Part shown: positions 53,701-62,013 of the stretch, piece after piece | Layout of the letters: each line of letters begins with the position of its first letter | Position numbering within the stretch: position 1 is the first letter of the stretch | Assembly (NCBI RefSeq): GCF_900188095.1 | Contig: NZ_FZOT01000002.1 | Location: 186,001 to 250,000 of the forward strand | Reading direction: 5' to 3' | DNA from: Noviherbaspirillum humi | GTDB taxonomy: Bacteria; Pseudomonadota; Gammaproteobacteria; Burkholderiales; Burkholderiaceae_D | DNA length: 64,000 nucleotides | Made by a program: the position numbers and the translations under genes | The notes under the pieces: generated by a model | What the model was told of the DNA's origin: nothing | The model's database searches: none | The model's input: the letters and a program-made list of their open reading frames with translations, nothing else

Positions 53701-54644
53701 AGCCGCTCATTCGCGAGATGCGTCAGTCCGCGCACCAGGATGTCGAAATGATTGAGCACCGCGCTTCGCGCATCGAAGTCCTCCGGCTGCTCATGCGGCA
53801 GCGTCGCGCCCCACACCTGTTGCCGCTCCTCTTCGGTGGCGCCTTCAAAGAATTGGGCAAAGCCGCCGAGCAGATCGACCTTGGTGAAAATGAGATACAC
53901 CGGCACTTTCATGCCGAACGCGTGTTCAATCTCATCGATGCGCTCGCGCATCTGGCGGGCGTAAAGAGAGAACTGCTCCGACTGAAATTGCTGCAGCTCG
54001 GGAAAGCTCATTGAAACCAGGACGCCATTGACCGGCGCGCGCGGCCGGTATTTTTTCAGCAGGCGCAGAAAGGCCAGCCACTCCGACCGATCTTCCCGCT
54101 GGGTCGCGTAGCGGCCGGCGGTATCCAGCAGCACGCCTTCGGTGGAAAAGAACCAGTCGCAATCCCGGGTCCCGCCCACACCCTGAACGATCTGCCGGTC
54201 GCCCAGAGGGAAAGTCAATCCGGACCGCAGGATGGCGCTGCTCTTGCCGGCGGCTGGATGTCCGATGATCATGTACCAAGGCAGCTCGTACAGCGCGGCG
54301 CGGCCGCGCGTTCTGCCGATCTGCGACGACTTCAGCGTATCGATTGCAGCCAGCATGCGCTGGCGCAGCCGGGTGATCTCGGCACGCCTGTCGTGACTGG
54401 CGGAGATCACCGCCTCGTCCGCCTGAAGGCGCAGAAATTTCTCCAGCGCGCCGCCGGCGCGCTCGGTCAGCGCCCGCCCCATCATGAGTGCGGCCACCCA
54501 GACCAGCATGATGCAGAACACGATGAGAAAGCGATATTCCTTCGATGTCACGCCGATATAGGGGCTGAGAAACCAGCCTATCCCCAGCAGGAGAAGCATC
54601 CCAATGACCGATATCACCTTGGGATGCATTAACCATTTCCACAT
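50733..54644 (-). CDS. tssM: Type VI membrane complex protein TssM (IcmF)
   Basis: 1303 residues from the ATG at 54644 (MWKWLMHPKVISVIG), preferred because AGGAG precedes it; an ATG at 54662 adds six residues. Two N-terminal membrane helices (about 10-31 and 38-55) and a third at about 435-455 bracket a cytoplasmic GTPase-like domain with Walker A GHPAAGKS (128-135) and LLDTAGRYATQ. A large periplasmic region carries the IcmF-related and DUF1215-type domains. A Pro/Ala-rich linker at about 530-560 is longer than usual. It spans the inner membrane with TssL and contacts TssJ. Confidence 0.95.
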   Translation of the reverse strand: MWKWLMHPKVISVIGMLLLLGIGWFLSPYIGVTSKEYRFLIVFCIMLVWVAALMMGRALTERAGGALEKFLRLQADEAVISASHDRRAEITRLRQRMLAAIDTLKSSQIGRTRGRAALYELPWYMIIGHPAAGKSSAILRSGLTFPLGDRQIVQGVGGTRDCDWFFSTEGVLLDTAGRYATQREDRSEWLAFLRLLKKYRPRAPVNGVLVSMSFPELQQFQSEQFSLYARQMRERIDEIEHAFGMKVPVYLIFTKVDLLGGFAQFFEGATEEERQQVWGATLPHEQPEDFDARSAVLNHFDILVRGLTHLANERLAQPMAEARRAALFSFPIEFNGLREAVGRFAELLFQNDTFHARPLLRGFYFTSALQEGLPRIAAGARVAARFHLSRPGFEQTRAATSCSYFLRGLFQQVLFPDQFLVTRQGATRGSRARITGIAAGIAALACVAGALAWSYIGNHKLIEQAAEERAAAAGLLASSELADRLKALQVLQLRLEQLDTYRRQGHPMRIGLRLYQGEKIEKALRADFFAGMRLLMLEPISAGLEQKLSSLQAAPAPSPPASGDAAASTKPPAPQAPPRTSRPVQPARPSGLPVIPIFFDRATGFADARVMLVGNVPAGGPGAASSSRPAPRTESLAARPLPLEIKPAARNLDDGYNALKTYLMLGLRERMDAAHLADQLPRYWRPWLEANRGKGNMEDISRLAERLIGFYLSQLDRPDLPLITPRGELVAASRTALRGAMSRLSAKERVYNELKSRANTQFVPLTLSSMLAPADASPLAASRVVQGAFTREAWEKYFRGAIESASKGVIKGDDWVLATMTQDDLAKEGSEEKNRRELEALYKADYQAEWAAFLQGVTVREAADLNAGVQAFARLSQAQQSPIHLLLQRAVQETSWDNPSQLSRSLDQARKSVIERTEQLILGTRSAPAGTADAQLGETGRKFQVLHWLSAASNDKPAPLAAYFDALGKIRSRMAQIAASGEAGASARQWLQATLAGSGSELADALNLVDAQLLAGMSEESRSLVRPLLVRPLMQAYALMLPLVEQDLNQAWQADVLGSWRGLASKYPFADSASEATLPDIAKFLKPKEGILARFIDKNLSGLVMRRGEALVPRTWAGLGINFNPAFLSGVARFSAAASAALQEGEASRFELQPVPTPGLSEISLEIDGQAVKYRNGPQIWTGFSWPGVPEGAAQGARIQTVSFSGAANTVAGFDGRLGLLRLLAAARNENPGAATVQLEWRHTGGRGAGEKATIGQRPAGGDGDAGVVRFNFRMVSGANPLAFVGLRNLALPDKVALQERAP

Positions 54645-54681
54645 GCCTGCTTCGCTCCTCATGTTGTCGTGGAAGCGGCCA

Positions 54682-55470
54682 TCAGCGCCGCCCTTGCGCG
54701 GATTCGATATGACCGTAATCCTTCATGCTCCAGCGCCCGCCCCAGATTAGCCCCTCCCGATCCGCCTCTTCGCCAAGCGCCTGATAGGCTTGCATCGCCC
54801 AAGGGTCCCGCTCGGAAATCACCAGTTGACCTTGCCGCAGCGGCGCCGCGTCCAGCGCCTGGCCGAACTGATGCTTGCTCTGAAATGCGCGCGCCTGCGT
54901 CACATGGGCGCCCATGTCGGCCAGCCGATCCTGCCGCTCCGGGCTGCGGTAGCCTTCCAGCAGCGCCAGCGGAAATCCGCGTGCTTCCATGCGGGCGAAC
55001 ACTCTCAATGCCTGTTGCAGAAAATCCGGATGAAGCCGGTTCCAGTCGCGATCGGCCGTCTCGAGGTTCGGACGTTCGGTATTGAGGAAAACTGCTGGTG
55101 GCAAAGGCGGCGGCGGGACCAGCTTCTCCAGGGTCAGCACGGTGCGTACATGGGAGCCGCGATAGGAAGCGAGCGCAATCAGCGGTTCGGGCACGTATTG
55201 CTCGGCCATGGAGAGCATGACTGCAATCGCCAGTACTGGCGTCAACAGCGACAAGCCGATCAGCATCAGCATGGCAGGCGGTCCGTTCCGTTTCGGTGCC
55301 GACGTGCCGCTGCACTGGTCCGGCGTATTTTCGGACCCGGGCCTCCCCGGCGCCGGCTGACGGCCGCCACGTATCGCATTCAGCTCGCTTCGAATGAAGA
55401 AGTGCCACGCGATCCATGTCAGCAGGACGAAGCCGCTGGCCAGAATCAGAAGGACGGTTGCAAAAGCCAC
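54682..55470 (-). CDS. M15 family peptidoglycan peptidase in the T6SS cluster (TagX-like)
   Basis: 262 residues from GTG at 55470. Membrane helices at about 4-25 and 66-88 anchor a periplasmic M15 (VanY/endolysin-type) domain. Zinc ligands are His200 and Asp207 in SKHQFGQALD and His254 in DYGHIE, with the conserved WGGRW and the GYRSPERQ motif around 173-180. In Acinetobacter the M15 enzyme TagX cuts cell-wall peptides and is needed for T6SS assembly. Position as first gene of the minus-strand T6SS operon suggests the same job, though the substrate bond is not readable. Confidence 0.82.
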   Translation of the reverse strand: MAFATVLLILASGFVLLTWIAWHFFIRSELNAIRGGRQPAPGRPGSENTPDQCSGTSAPKRNGPPAMLMLIGLSLLTPVLAIAVMLSMAEQYVPEPLIALASYRGSHVRTVLTLEKLVPPPPLPPAVFLNTERPNLETADRDWNRLHPDFLQQALRVFARMEARGFPLALLEGYRSPERQDRLADMGAHVTQARAFQSKHQFGQALDAAPLRQGQLVISERDPWAMQAYQALGEEADREGLIWGGRWSMKDYGHIESAQGRR

Positions 55471-55569
55471 TCAATTCAGCCTCGAGAAGAGAATGCGGGA
55501 TGGCGGCGCGGGTTTGAACTGCGCAGCGCGGTGAAATGGAAAGCGACTCTTCGCAGCACGATGTAAACG

Positions 55570-55680
55570 CCTTGCCTAAATAATTATCAAATAATCATTA
55601 AAAAAACGGCAAGATTGTATAATAGTTAACTCGGTATGCAAGCTGAAATTTAGGCGTTACAAAAAACGGCGAGGACAGGG
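55570..55680. promoter_or_regulatory. AT-rich divergent promoter region of the T6SS operons
   Basis: Between the M15 peptidase gene (minus) and tssJ (plus). It is strikingly AT-rich for this genome. It has an imperfect inverted repeat AATAATTAT-CAA-ATAATCATT (55579-55599), a perfect -10 TATAAT at 55618-55623 for the plus strand with a weak -35, and AAAAACGGC twice (about 55604 and 55663). It is a likely site for promoters and H-NS-type silencing. Confidence 0.5.
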
Positions 55681-56262
55681 ATGGCGGCTTTCGGCTGGAT
55701 CAGAAAAACAATCGGAAAGGCAAGCGGATTGGCGTGGGTAACATCGCTGGCAGCCTTATCGCTGGGCGGTTGCGCCACCGCGCCGAAGCCTGCGGCAGCG
55801 GACATCCGCGCCAGTGCCGACGCCGTGATCAATCGCGACAGCCAGGGAAAGCCGCTGTCCGTCGCCATCCGCATCTACCAATTGAAAAGCGCGACCGAGT
55901 TCTCGCGCCTGACGTTCGACAGCCTCGCCTCGAACCGTACCGATGCCGAATTGCTCGGCGCGGACCTGATCGACAGGACCGAACTGATCATGGTCCCGCG
56001 CAGCCAGCAAACGACAATTGCCAAGCTCAAGGATGACACCCGCTACCTCGGCATCGTCTCGCTGTTCCGCAAGCCTGATCCGCATTACTGGCGTTTTCTG
56101 GTCGATGCCGACAAGGTGCGGGCGGCGGGGCTGCAATTCATGGTGCGCGATTGCTACCTGATGCTGTCGCAGCCCACGCCGCATCCGATTCCGGGGCAGC
56201 CGGCATTTACGCCGCCCACCTGCGATGCTCTGCCGCGTGCAGCCATCAGCAAGGCGCCTTGA
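55681..56262 (+). CDS. tssJ: Type VI secretion lipoprotein TssJ
   Basis: 193 residues with a lipoprotein signal (lipobox LGGC, about residue 31). The transthyretin-like fold is marked by LSVAIRIYQLKSATEFSRLTFDSL and TRYLGIVSLFRKPDPHYWRF. It anchors the membrane complex to the outer membrane via TssM. The start is behind GAGGACAGGG. It heads the plus-strand operon tssJKLEFG. Confidence 0.92.
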   Translation: MAAFGWIRKTIGKASGLAWVTSLAALSLGGCATAPKPAAADIRASADAVINRDSQGKPLSVAIRIYQLKSATEFSRLTFDSLASNRTDAELLGADLIDRTELIMVPRSQQTTIAKLKDDTRYLGIVSLFRKPDPHYWRFLVDADKVRAAGLQFMVRDCYLMLSQPTPHPIPGQPAFTPPTCDALPRAAISKAP

Positions 56263-56295
56263 GCACCGGGTTCGCCTCATACAAGGGAGATTGCT

Positions 56296-57633
56296 TTGCC
56301 TGCCTATCGAATCCTATGGGGAGAGGGCCTGTTCCTTCGTCCCCAGCATTTTCAGCAACAGGAACAGTTCCTGGAGCAACGTATCCTCTCATTGCAGCAG
56401 GCTCTGCAAAACCATGCCTGGGGCTTGTGCCAAGCAGGATTCGACCAAGATGCCCTCAAGTCCGGCCTGCTGCGGCTGGAATCGCTCGACATCTTTTTCC
56501 GCGACGGCACGCATATCCGCGCCCCATCCCAGGCGGAATTGCCGGCGCCACGCAGTCTGGATGCGGTTCCAGCAGCTGCGAACGAAGTGCTGATCCATGT
56601 TTGCCTCCCTACGCTCAATGCCGCCGGCCGCAACCTGGCGCGGCGGGCGGACGATGAGGCATCCCGATACGCATTGCATGAGAAGACGTTTCCGGACCTG
56701 TACACCGACGCCCTGGAAGCGGAGGTCGGCGTGCTGCAGCCTCGCCTCGTGCTGCGCCTGGACAGCGAGATTCGCGATGGTTACGATTCGGTGCCGCTGA
56801 CGCGGCTGCGCCGCCATGCCAGCCACGGATGGGAGCAGGATGAAAGCCACGTTCCGCCACTCATGTCGACCCTCAAATCCGGCTGGATCGAAACGATGCT
56901 GCGCCGGCTCCTGGAAATCCTGCATGTCAAAAGCGAAGCGCTGGCGTCACGCCACCGTGAGCGCGCCAAGAGCGTTCTTGAATTCGGTCCGGCCGACGTC
57001 GGTTCCTTCTGGCTGCTCAATGCCATCAACCGCAGCATTCCGCTGCTCGCCCATCTGCTGAGAGCCGGCGCCCATCCGGAGCGGCTGTATCTCGCGCTGT
57101 CGCAGCTGTGCGGCGAGCTCACCACCTTCGCCTCGGACATGTCGGCGAAGGACATCCCTCCCTATTCCCATGACGAACCCGGTCCCATGTTTCAGCAGCT
57201 CGATGCCCGGCTGAGGGCGCTGCTCGATACGGTCATCTCCACCCGGCACGCCATGATCCCGCTGGACAATGTCAAGCCATCCTTTTTCATCGGCCGGCTG
57301 GAAAGCGAACGGATGCTGGAGGGCGCCGACTTCTATCTCTCGATTGCCAGCGACACGCCGACACCCGGCCTGACCGAAACCATCCCGATGAAATTCAAGA
57401 TCGGTGCGCCGGATGACGTGGAGAAAATCCTGCATTCCGCCCTGCCCGGCGTGCGTCTGGTGCATGCGCTGCAGACCCCGTCCAGCCTGCCGGTCCGGAT
57501 CGGCAATCATTACTTCGCGCTGCTGCCGCAGGGGCAGATTTTCGAACGCATGCTGCGCAGCCGCAGCATCTGCGTCTACGTTCCGCAGGCGCTGCCCCCG
57601 CTCAAGCTTGAACTGATCGCCGTTTTCAGATGA
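56296..57633 (+). CDS. tssK: Type VI baseplate protein TssK
   Basis: 445 residues beginning MPAYRILWGEGLFLRPQHFQQQEQF, the diagnostic TssK N-terminus. Other conserved parts: HTRDLLPHL-like variants, ELTTFASDMSAKDIPPYSHDEPGPMFQQLDARLRALL, and the C-terminal LPVRIGNHYFALLPQG. It connects the baseplate to TssL/TssM. The upstream gap is 33 bases. Its TGA overlaps an ATG (57630), but tssL probably starts at 57651. Confidence 0.95.
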   Translation: MPAYRILWGEGLFLRPQHFQQQEQFLEQRILSLQQALQNHAWGLCQAGFDQDALKSGLLRLESLDIFFRDGTHIRAPSQAELPAPRSLDAVPAAANEVLIHVCLPTLNAAGRNLARRADDEASRYALHEKTFPDLYTDALEAEVGVLQPRLVLRLDSEIRDGYDSVPLTRLRRHASHGWEQDESHVPPLMSTLKSGWIETMLRRLLEILHVKSEALASRHRERAKSVLEFGPADVGSFWLLNAINRSIPLLAHLLRAGAHPERLYLALSQLCGELTTFASDMSAKDIPPYSHDEPGPMFQQLDARLRALLDTVISTRHAMIPLDNVKPSFFIGRLESERMLEGADFYLSIASDTPTPGLTETIPMKFKIGAPDDVEKILHSALPGVRLVHALQTPSSLPVRIGNHYFALLPQGQIFERMLRSRSICVYVPQALPPLKLELIAVFR

Positions 57634-57650
57634 TCGCTGGAGGCCACACC

Positions 57651-58439
57651 ATGTCGCAATCAACTGCCCTTCCCGCCAACACGCTGCCGTCGTCGCGGCA
57701 ATTGCGTCACTCGCTTAGCCTGAAGGACATGCTGGAAGATGGGATTTACCTGCTGCTGCTCCTGCAGGCAGGGAATGCGCCCAAGGACGGCGCCGCCTTC
57801 GCGCAGCAGGTGCAAACCTTCCTGGCGCAGTTCGACAGCAATGCGCGCAAATTGGGCAAGGATGAAACGGCCGTGTCTTCCGCCAAGTATGCGTTCTGCG
57901 CCCTGCTTGATGAAGTCATCCTGTCGTCCAGCTTCGACATGCGCGCAGCCTGGGAAGGCGCGCCGCTGCAATTGCAGCTTTTCGGGGAGCATCTCGCCGG
58001 GGAGCATTTCTTCGAGCGGCTCGACGCCTTGCGCGGGGATCCGAAGTCAAACCTCGAAGTGCTGGAAGTCTTCCACACCTGCCTGCTGCTGGGCTTCCGT
58101 GGCAAGTATCTGATCGAGGGCACGGAGAAACTGCAGCTTCTGACTGCACGGTTGGAACAGGAGCTGATCCAAGCACGCGGCGGCAAGGCGGAATTTGCGC
58201 CGCACTGGCGGCTGCCGCAGCGCCTGCAGCAGTACCTGAAGCATGAGTTGCCGCTCTGGACCTACTTTGCCCTGCTTGCGCTGGCGGGTGCCACGGTGTT
58301 CCTGTCCTTTGCCTGGCTGCTCGATCGCGAGGCCGGCGGATTCGTCCGGCAATCCGCCGACCGGCCGCTGTTCATGAGGATCGACGGGCAGAACAACACG
58401 CCGGCCAATGGTCCGCAGCCGGCCCGCCCGCAAATGTAA
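57651..58439 (+). CDS. tssL: Type VI membrane protein TssL (DotU)
   Basis: 262 residues from the ATG at 57651, behind GGAGG; the ATG at 57630 has no such signal. A cytoplasmic helical domain (YAFCALLDEVILSS, EGAPLQLQLFGEHLAGEHFFERLD, CLLLGFRGKYLIEG) precedes one C-terminal membrane helix (about 204-224). There is no OmpA extension, so wall binding must come from another protein. Confidence 0.94.
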   Translation: MSQSTALPANTLPSSRQLRHSLSLKDMLEDGIYLLLLLQAGNAPKDGAAFAQQVQTFLAQFDSNARKLGKDETAVSSAKYAFCALLDEVILSSSFDMRAAWEGAPLQLQLFGEHLAGEHFFERLDALRGDPKSNLEVLEVFHTCLLLGFRGKYLIEGTEKLQLLTARLEQELIQARGGKAEFAPHWRLPQRLQQYLKHELPLWTYFALLALAGATVFLSFAWLLDREAGGFVRQSADRPLFMRIDGQNNTPANGPQPARPQM

Positions 58440-58618
58440 GAACCATTCATGCATGGCTCATATCCTGATTGGTGCGAGGTATCGATCCGGCGTCGGGTTC
58501 GAGCGCAATCGCCAGCCATGCGGATCGGCATACCCCTCCGCATTCACGCGCCTGCAAGGGCTGTAAGCGCCTGTCAGACCATGTTCCAGTTCACTACTAC
58601 TTCCTGGCCGATGCCTTC

Positions 58619-59104
58619 ATGAAGCCTCATTCACGCCAAGCGCTCATTCTCCCGTCCGTGCTCGATCGCTTGTTCGACGATGCGCCCGACAGCGAGGCCG
58701 ACGCCAGCCTGCCGGGTTTCGACCTCGCGGCCTACAAGCGCACCGTCGCCCGCGACCTCGAATGGTTGCTCAACAGCCGCAACATGCCGGCTGATGGCGA
58801 TGACGACCTGCATCCGCAAGCGCATGCCTCGATACTGCGCTTCGGCATTGAAGACCTCTCCAGCCTCAGCCTGCTCGATCCGGACCACCGCGCCCTGCTG
58901 CGTGACCGCCTCAGGCTGGCGATCGAGCGCCATGAACCGCGGCTGGCGAAGGTCAGAGTGGCGCTCGATGCGCCCGGCAGCAATGAGCGTTCGCTGCGCT
59001 TTCGCGTCGATGCGGTGCTCAAGGTCCATCCAGGCAAACCGCCGGTCAGCTTCGACGCGATGCTGCAGCTCGCTTCGAGCGCCTGCCGCGTGCGCGATTG
59101 CTGA
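58619..59104 (+). CDS. tssE: Type VI baseplate protein TssE (gp25-like)
   Basis: 161 residues from the ATG at 58619 (MKPHSRQALILPSVLDRLFDD). The gp25 pattern is plain: RDLEWLLNSRN, SILRFGIEDLSSLSL, FRVDAVLKV. The frame is open from 58469, but that part (58440-58618) has no family similarity and is read as leader. A strong Shine-Dalgarno is not evident. Confidence 0.9.
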   Translation: MKPHSRQALILPSVLDRLFDDAPDSEADASLPGFDLAAYKRTVARDLEWLLNSRNMPADGDDDLHPQAHASILRFGIEDLSSLSLLDPDHRALLRDRLRLAIERHEPRLAKVRVALDAPGSNERSLRFRVDAVLKVHPGKPPVSFDAMLQLASSACRVRDC

Positions 59105-59133
59105 CATCCCGATGCCGCTGAACCGGAGTGACC

Positions 59134-60981
59134 ATGCTTGACGAACTGCTTCCCTACTACGAGAGAGAGCTGGCATTCCTGCGCGAGTTGTCGGGTGAGT
59201 TCGCGCGACGCTATCCGAAGGTTGCGCGCCGGCTGGCACTTGATGGCGAGCAGAGCGACGATCCGCATGTGGAACGGATGATGGAAGCGTTCGCCTTCCT
59301 TGCCGCCCGCATCCACCGCAAGCTCGATGCGGAATTTCCGGAAATCGCCGAGGGCTTCATGCAAGTGCTGTATCCGCACTACCTGCAGCCCTTCCCTGCC
59401 TGCACCATCCTGCAGTTCGACACCGGCGGCGACAAGCCCGGCATGACCGGCCGCCATACCATCCCGCGCCACCAACCAGTGACATCGCCGGCGGTGGGCG
59501 GCATTTCCTGCCAGTTCCGCACCTGCTACCCGGTGGATCTCTTTCCGCTCGAGGTCAGTGCGGTCGGTTTGCGGGTCGCCCAGGAGTCGCCGGCGCTGCG
59601 GGCCAGCGCGCCAGATGCAGCGGCGGTCCTGACGCTGCGCCTGCAAGCGCAGGGCGGCCTGCCGTTGGCCGGCATGGGGCTGGATCGCCTGCGCTTTTTT
59701 CTTGATGGCGATCCGGCGCAGATGCATTTGCTGCGCGACCTGCTGCTGCGGCATGCGCTGCGGGTCCAGGCTGGCGACGGCAGCGGCCGCCTGATCCAGG
59801 CGGTTGGCGGCGCGCCGGAATTGAAGGCGGTCGGCTTCGCAGAGGAAGATCGCCTGCTCGACGGCGATGAGCGGTCTTTCACCGGCCATCACCTGCTCCG
59901 CGAGTATTTCGCCTTTCCGGACAAGTTTCTCTTTCTCGACATCCAGGGCCTGCAGCGCCTGCCGCTTGAGGCGCTGCAGGGCACGCTGGAGATCGGCATC
60001 CTGCTTTCCCCTCTGCCCGAGAACGAGCGCCATCAACGGCTGCTTCGATCCCTCCATCCCGGCAATTTCAAGCTCGGCTGCACGCCGGCGATCAACCTGT
60101 TCCGGCGCGCTGCCGAGCCGATCCGGCTGACCCACCGCCGCAGCAGTTATCCGGTGCAGGTGGACAGCCGCCGCCCGCTGGCCTACGAAGTGATCGCCAT
60201 CACGGCCGTCAGGAGCGCGGAGCGCCAGGGCAGCCAGGACGCGGCGCATGAGGTGCTGCCGTTTTATTCCCTGCGCCATGGCGCTGCGGATGGCGCCCGC
60301 CACGCATACTGGCATGCGAGCCGGGAGGCCTCGGTTCGGGAACATGACCGCGGGACCGAACTGGAAATCTGTTTCGTCGACCTGGATTTCCAGCCCCGGC
60401 GACCGGCGGCGGAAGTTCTTTCGCTCGATCTTCTGTGCAGCAATCGCGATCTGCCGGCCAGCCTGGCTTTCGGCGGCGATGGCCCATGCACCGATTTCAC
60501 CCTGCCCCAAGCCACCGTGGTGAAGCGGGTGCGCCTGCTGCGCAAGCCAACCGTCAGTCTGCGCCCGCCGGCCAAGCAGGGGCTGGCATGGCGGCTGATT
60601 TCGCACCTTTCGCTGAACCACGCTGCGTTCGCCGCTGGCAGTCAAGCCTTGCAGGAGCTTTTGTCCTTGTATGACTTCGGCCAATCGGCAGCGGCGGCGC
60701 GCCAGATCGGCGGCATCGTGGCGGTGGACAGCGCTCCGGCAGTGGTGCGCGTCGCCGGGCCGCATTTCTCGGGATTCGCCCGCGGCACCGATTTCACCGT
60801 CACGCTCGACGAGGCGGCATTCGTCGGCACCGGTCCGCTCCTCTTCGGCAGCGTGCTGGAGCATTATCTGGCGCTTTGCTGCGGGCCCAACAGCTTCACC
60901 CGCCTGACGCTGCTTTCCCATGACCAGAAACAGGTGATCGCCAGATGGCCGGCCCGCAACGCGAACACGATCGTGACTTGA
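59134..60981 (+). CDS. tssF: Type VI baseplate protein TssF
   Basis: 615 residues from the ATG at 59134 (MLDELLPYYERELAFLRELSGEFA), behind GGAG; a GTG at 59128 would add two. The N-terminal FARRYPKVARRLALDGEQSDDPHVERMMEAFAFLAARI is highly conserved. It forms the wedge of the baseplate with TssG. Its last 37 bases overlap the real start of tssG. Confidence 0.96.
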   Translation: MLDELLPYYERELAFLRELSGEFARRYPKVARRLALDGEQSDDPHVERMMEAFAFLAARIHRKLDAEFPEIAEGFMQVLYPHYLQPFPACTILQFDTGGDKPGMTGRHTIPRHQPVTSPAVGGISCQFRTCYPVDLFPLEVSAVGLRVAQESPALRASAPDAAAVLTLRLQAQGGLPLAGMGLDRLRFFLDGDPAQMHLLRDLLLRHALRVQAGDGSGRLIQAVGGAPELKAVGFAEEDRLLDGDERSFTGHHLLREYFAFPDKFLFLDIQGLQRLPLEALQGTLEIGILLSPLPENERHQRLLRSLHPGNFKLGCTPAINLFRRAAEPIRLTHRRSSYPVQVDSRRPLAYEVIAITAVRSAERQGSQDAAHEVLPFYSLRHGAADGARHAYWHASREASVREHDRGTELEICFVDLDFQPRRPAAEVLSLDLLCSNRDLPASLAFGGDGPCTDFTLPQATVVKRVRLLRKPTVSLRPPAKQGLAWRLISHLSLNHAAFAAGSQALQELLSLYDFGQSAAAARQIGGIVAVDSAPAVVRVAGPHFSGFARGTDFTVTLDEAAFVGTGPLLFGSVLEHYLALCCGPNSFTRLTLLSHDQKQVIARWPARNANTIVT

Positions 60982-61971
60982 TCGGCGAGCTGTTCGCCGA
61001 GGCGCCACGCTTCGAATTCTTCCAGGCAGTGCGGCTCCTGAGGCTGTGGCGCCGGCGTGCCCGATGACGCCGACGAGGTGCCGGCGTTGCGCTTCGCCGG
61101 CTTGCTCAGTCAGGCGTTTCCGGCAAGCGACGTGCAGTCGCTGCAAGCCATCGAGGATGCCGATCTCCCGCGCTTGCGCATGACGGTGAGCTTCATGGGC
61201 ATGACCGGCCCTGGAGGAGCCTTGCCGCCGGTTTACACCGAAGCGCTGCTCGCCCGCCGGCATCTGCATCGCGACCTCGCGGCGCAGGATTTCCTCGATA
61301 TCTTTTCCCACCGCGCCGTCAGCCTGTTCCACGCGGCCTGGGTCAAGCACCGCTTTCCCCACGCCAGGGAACTGGGGGAACGGGATCGCTTCATGAATCA
61401 TCTGCTGGACCTGGCGGGCGCCGGCTTGTCCACGGCGCAGGCAGCGCCGAATGTTTCGGAAGGCGAGTTTCCCCAGGAACTCCCTGCGTATTTTTCCGGC
61501 CTGCTGGCACAGCGGCCGCTGCCGGCGGCGAGCATCGAAGCACTGGTGAGGCATGCCCTCGGCGTACCGGTCCGGCTGGAGCAATTCGTCGGACAATGGA
61601 TCACCGTGGCGCCGGAACAGCAGGCCAGGCTGGGCGGCATGGCAGCCACCCTAAGCGGCAGCGCCTGCCTTGGCGTTCGCGCCTGGGAGAGGCAGCTGAA
61701 GGTTCGCATCGTGCTAGGCCCGCTGGCGGGCGACGCTTTCCGGCAGCACCTGCCGGGCAGCAGCGGTTATCGCAGGTTGCAGGCGCTGATGCGATTTTGC
61801 TGCGGCGAGGAATTCGCCTGCGACCTGAAAGTGCTCATGCAGGCGAATGCGATTACGGCGGCGCGGCTGTCGTCCGATGGCGAGGCCACCAGACTGGGAC
61901 AGGACGGCTGGCTACTGAGCCGCCCTTCCACCGCCGATGCCAGCGATGCCTGCTTCTGCCTGCTCGAATGA
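60945..61971 (+). pseudogene. tssG: TssG with a +1 frameshift near the N-terminus
   Basis: The true start is ATG at 60945. The N-terminal frame reads MAGPQREHD then FEFFQAVRLLRLW, the conserved TssG opening, and hits TGA at 61065. The remaining 304 residues (ALRFAGLLSQAFPASD, VSFMGMTGPGGALPPVY, DIFSHRAVSLFH, and so on) continue in the next frame from about 61042. Removing one base within 61042-61064, for example one C of the CCC at 61060-61062, joins the two frames into RRRADDADEVPAL. Either the gene is broken, or the sequence has a homopolymer error, or a rare frameshift rescues it. A GTG at 61057 could start only a truncated protein. TssG is essential for the baseplate. Confidence 0.85.
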
Positions 61972-62013
61972 CTGCGTGACGCCGCAAGCGACGTTTCGGC
62001 CAGGCAGCAAAGC

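Noticed and set aside
58732-61596. Open frame of 954 codons on the minus strand
   Set aside because: It lies wholly opposite tssE, tssF and tssG, has no family motif, and is an artefact of high-GC codon bias in the sense genes.
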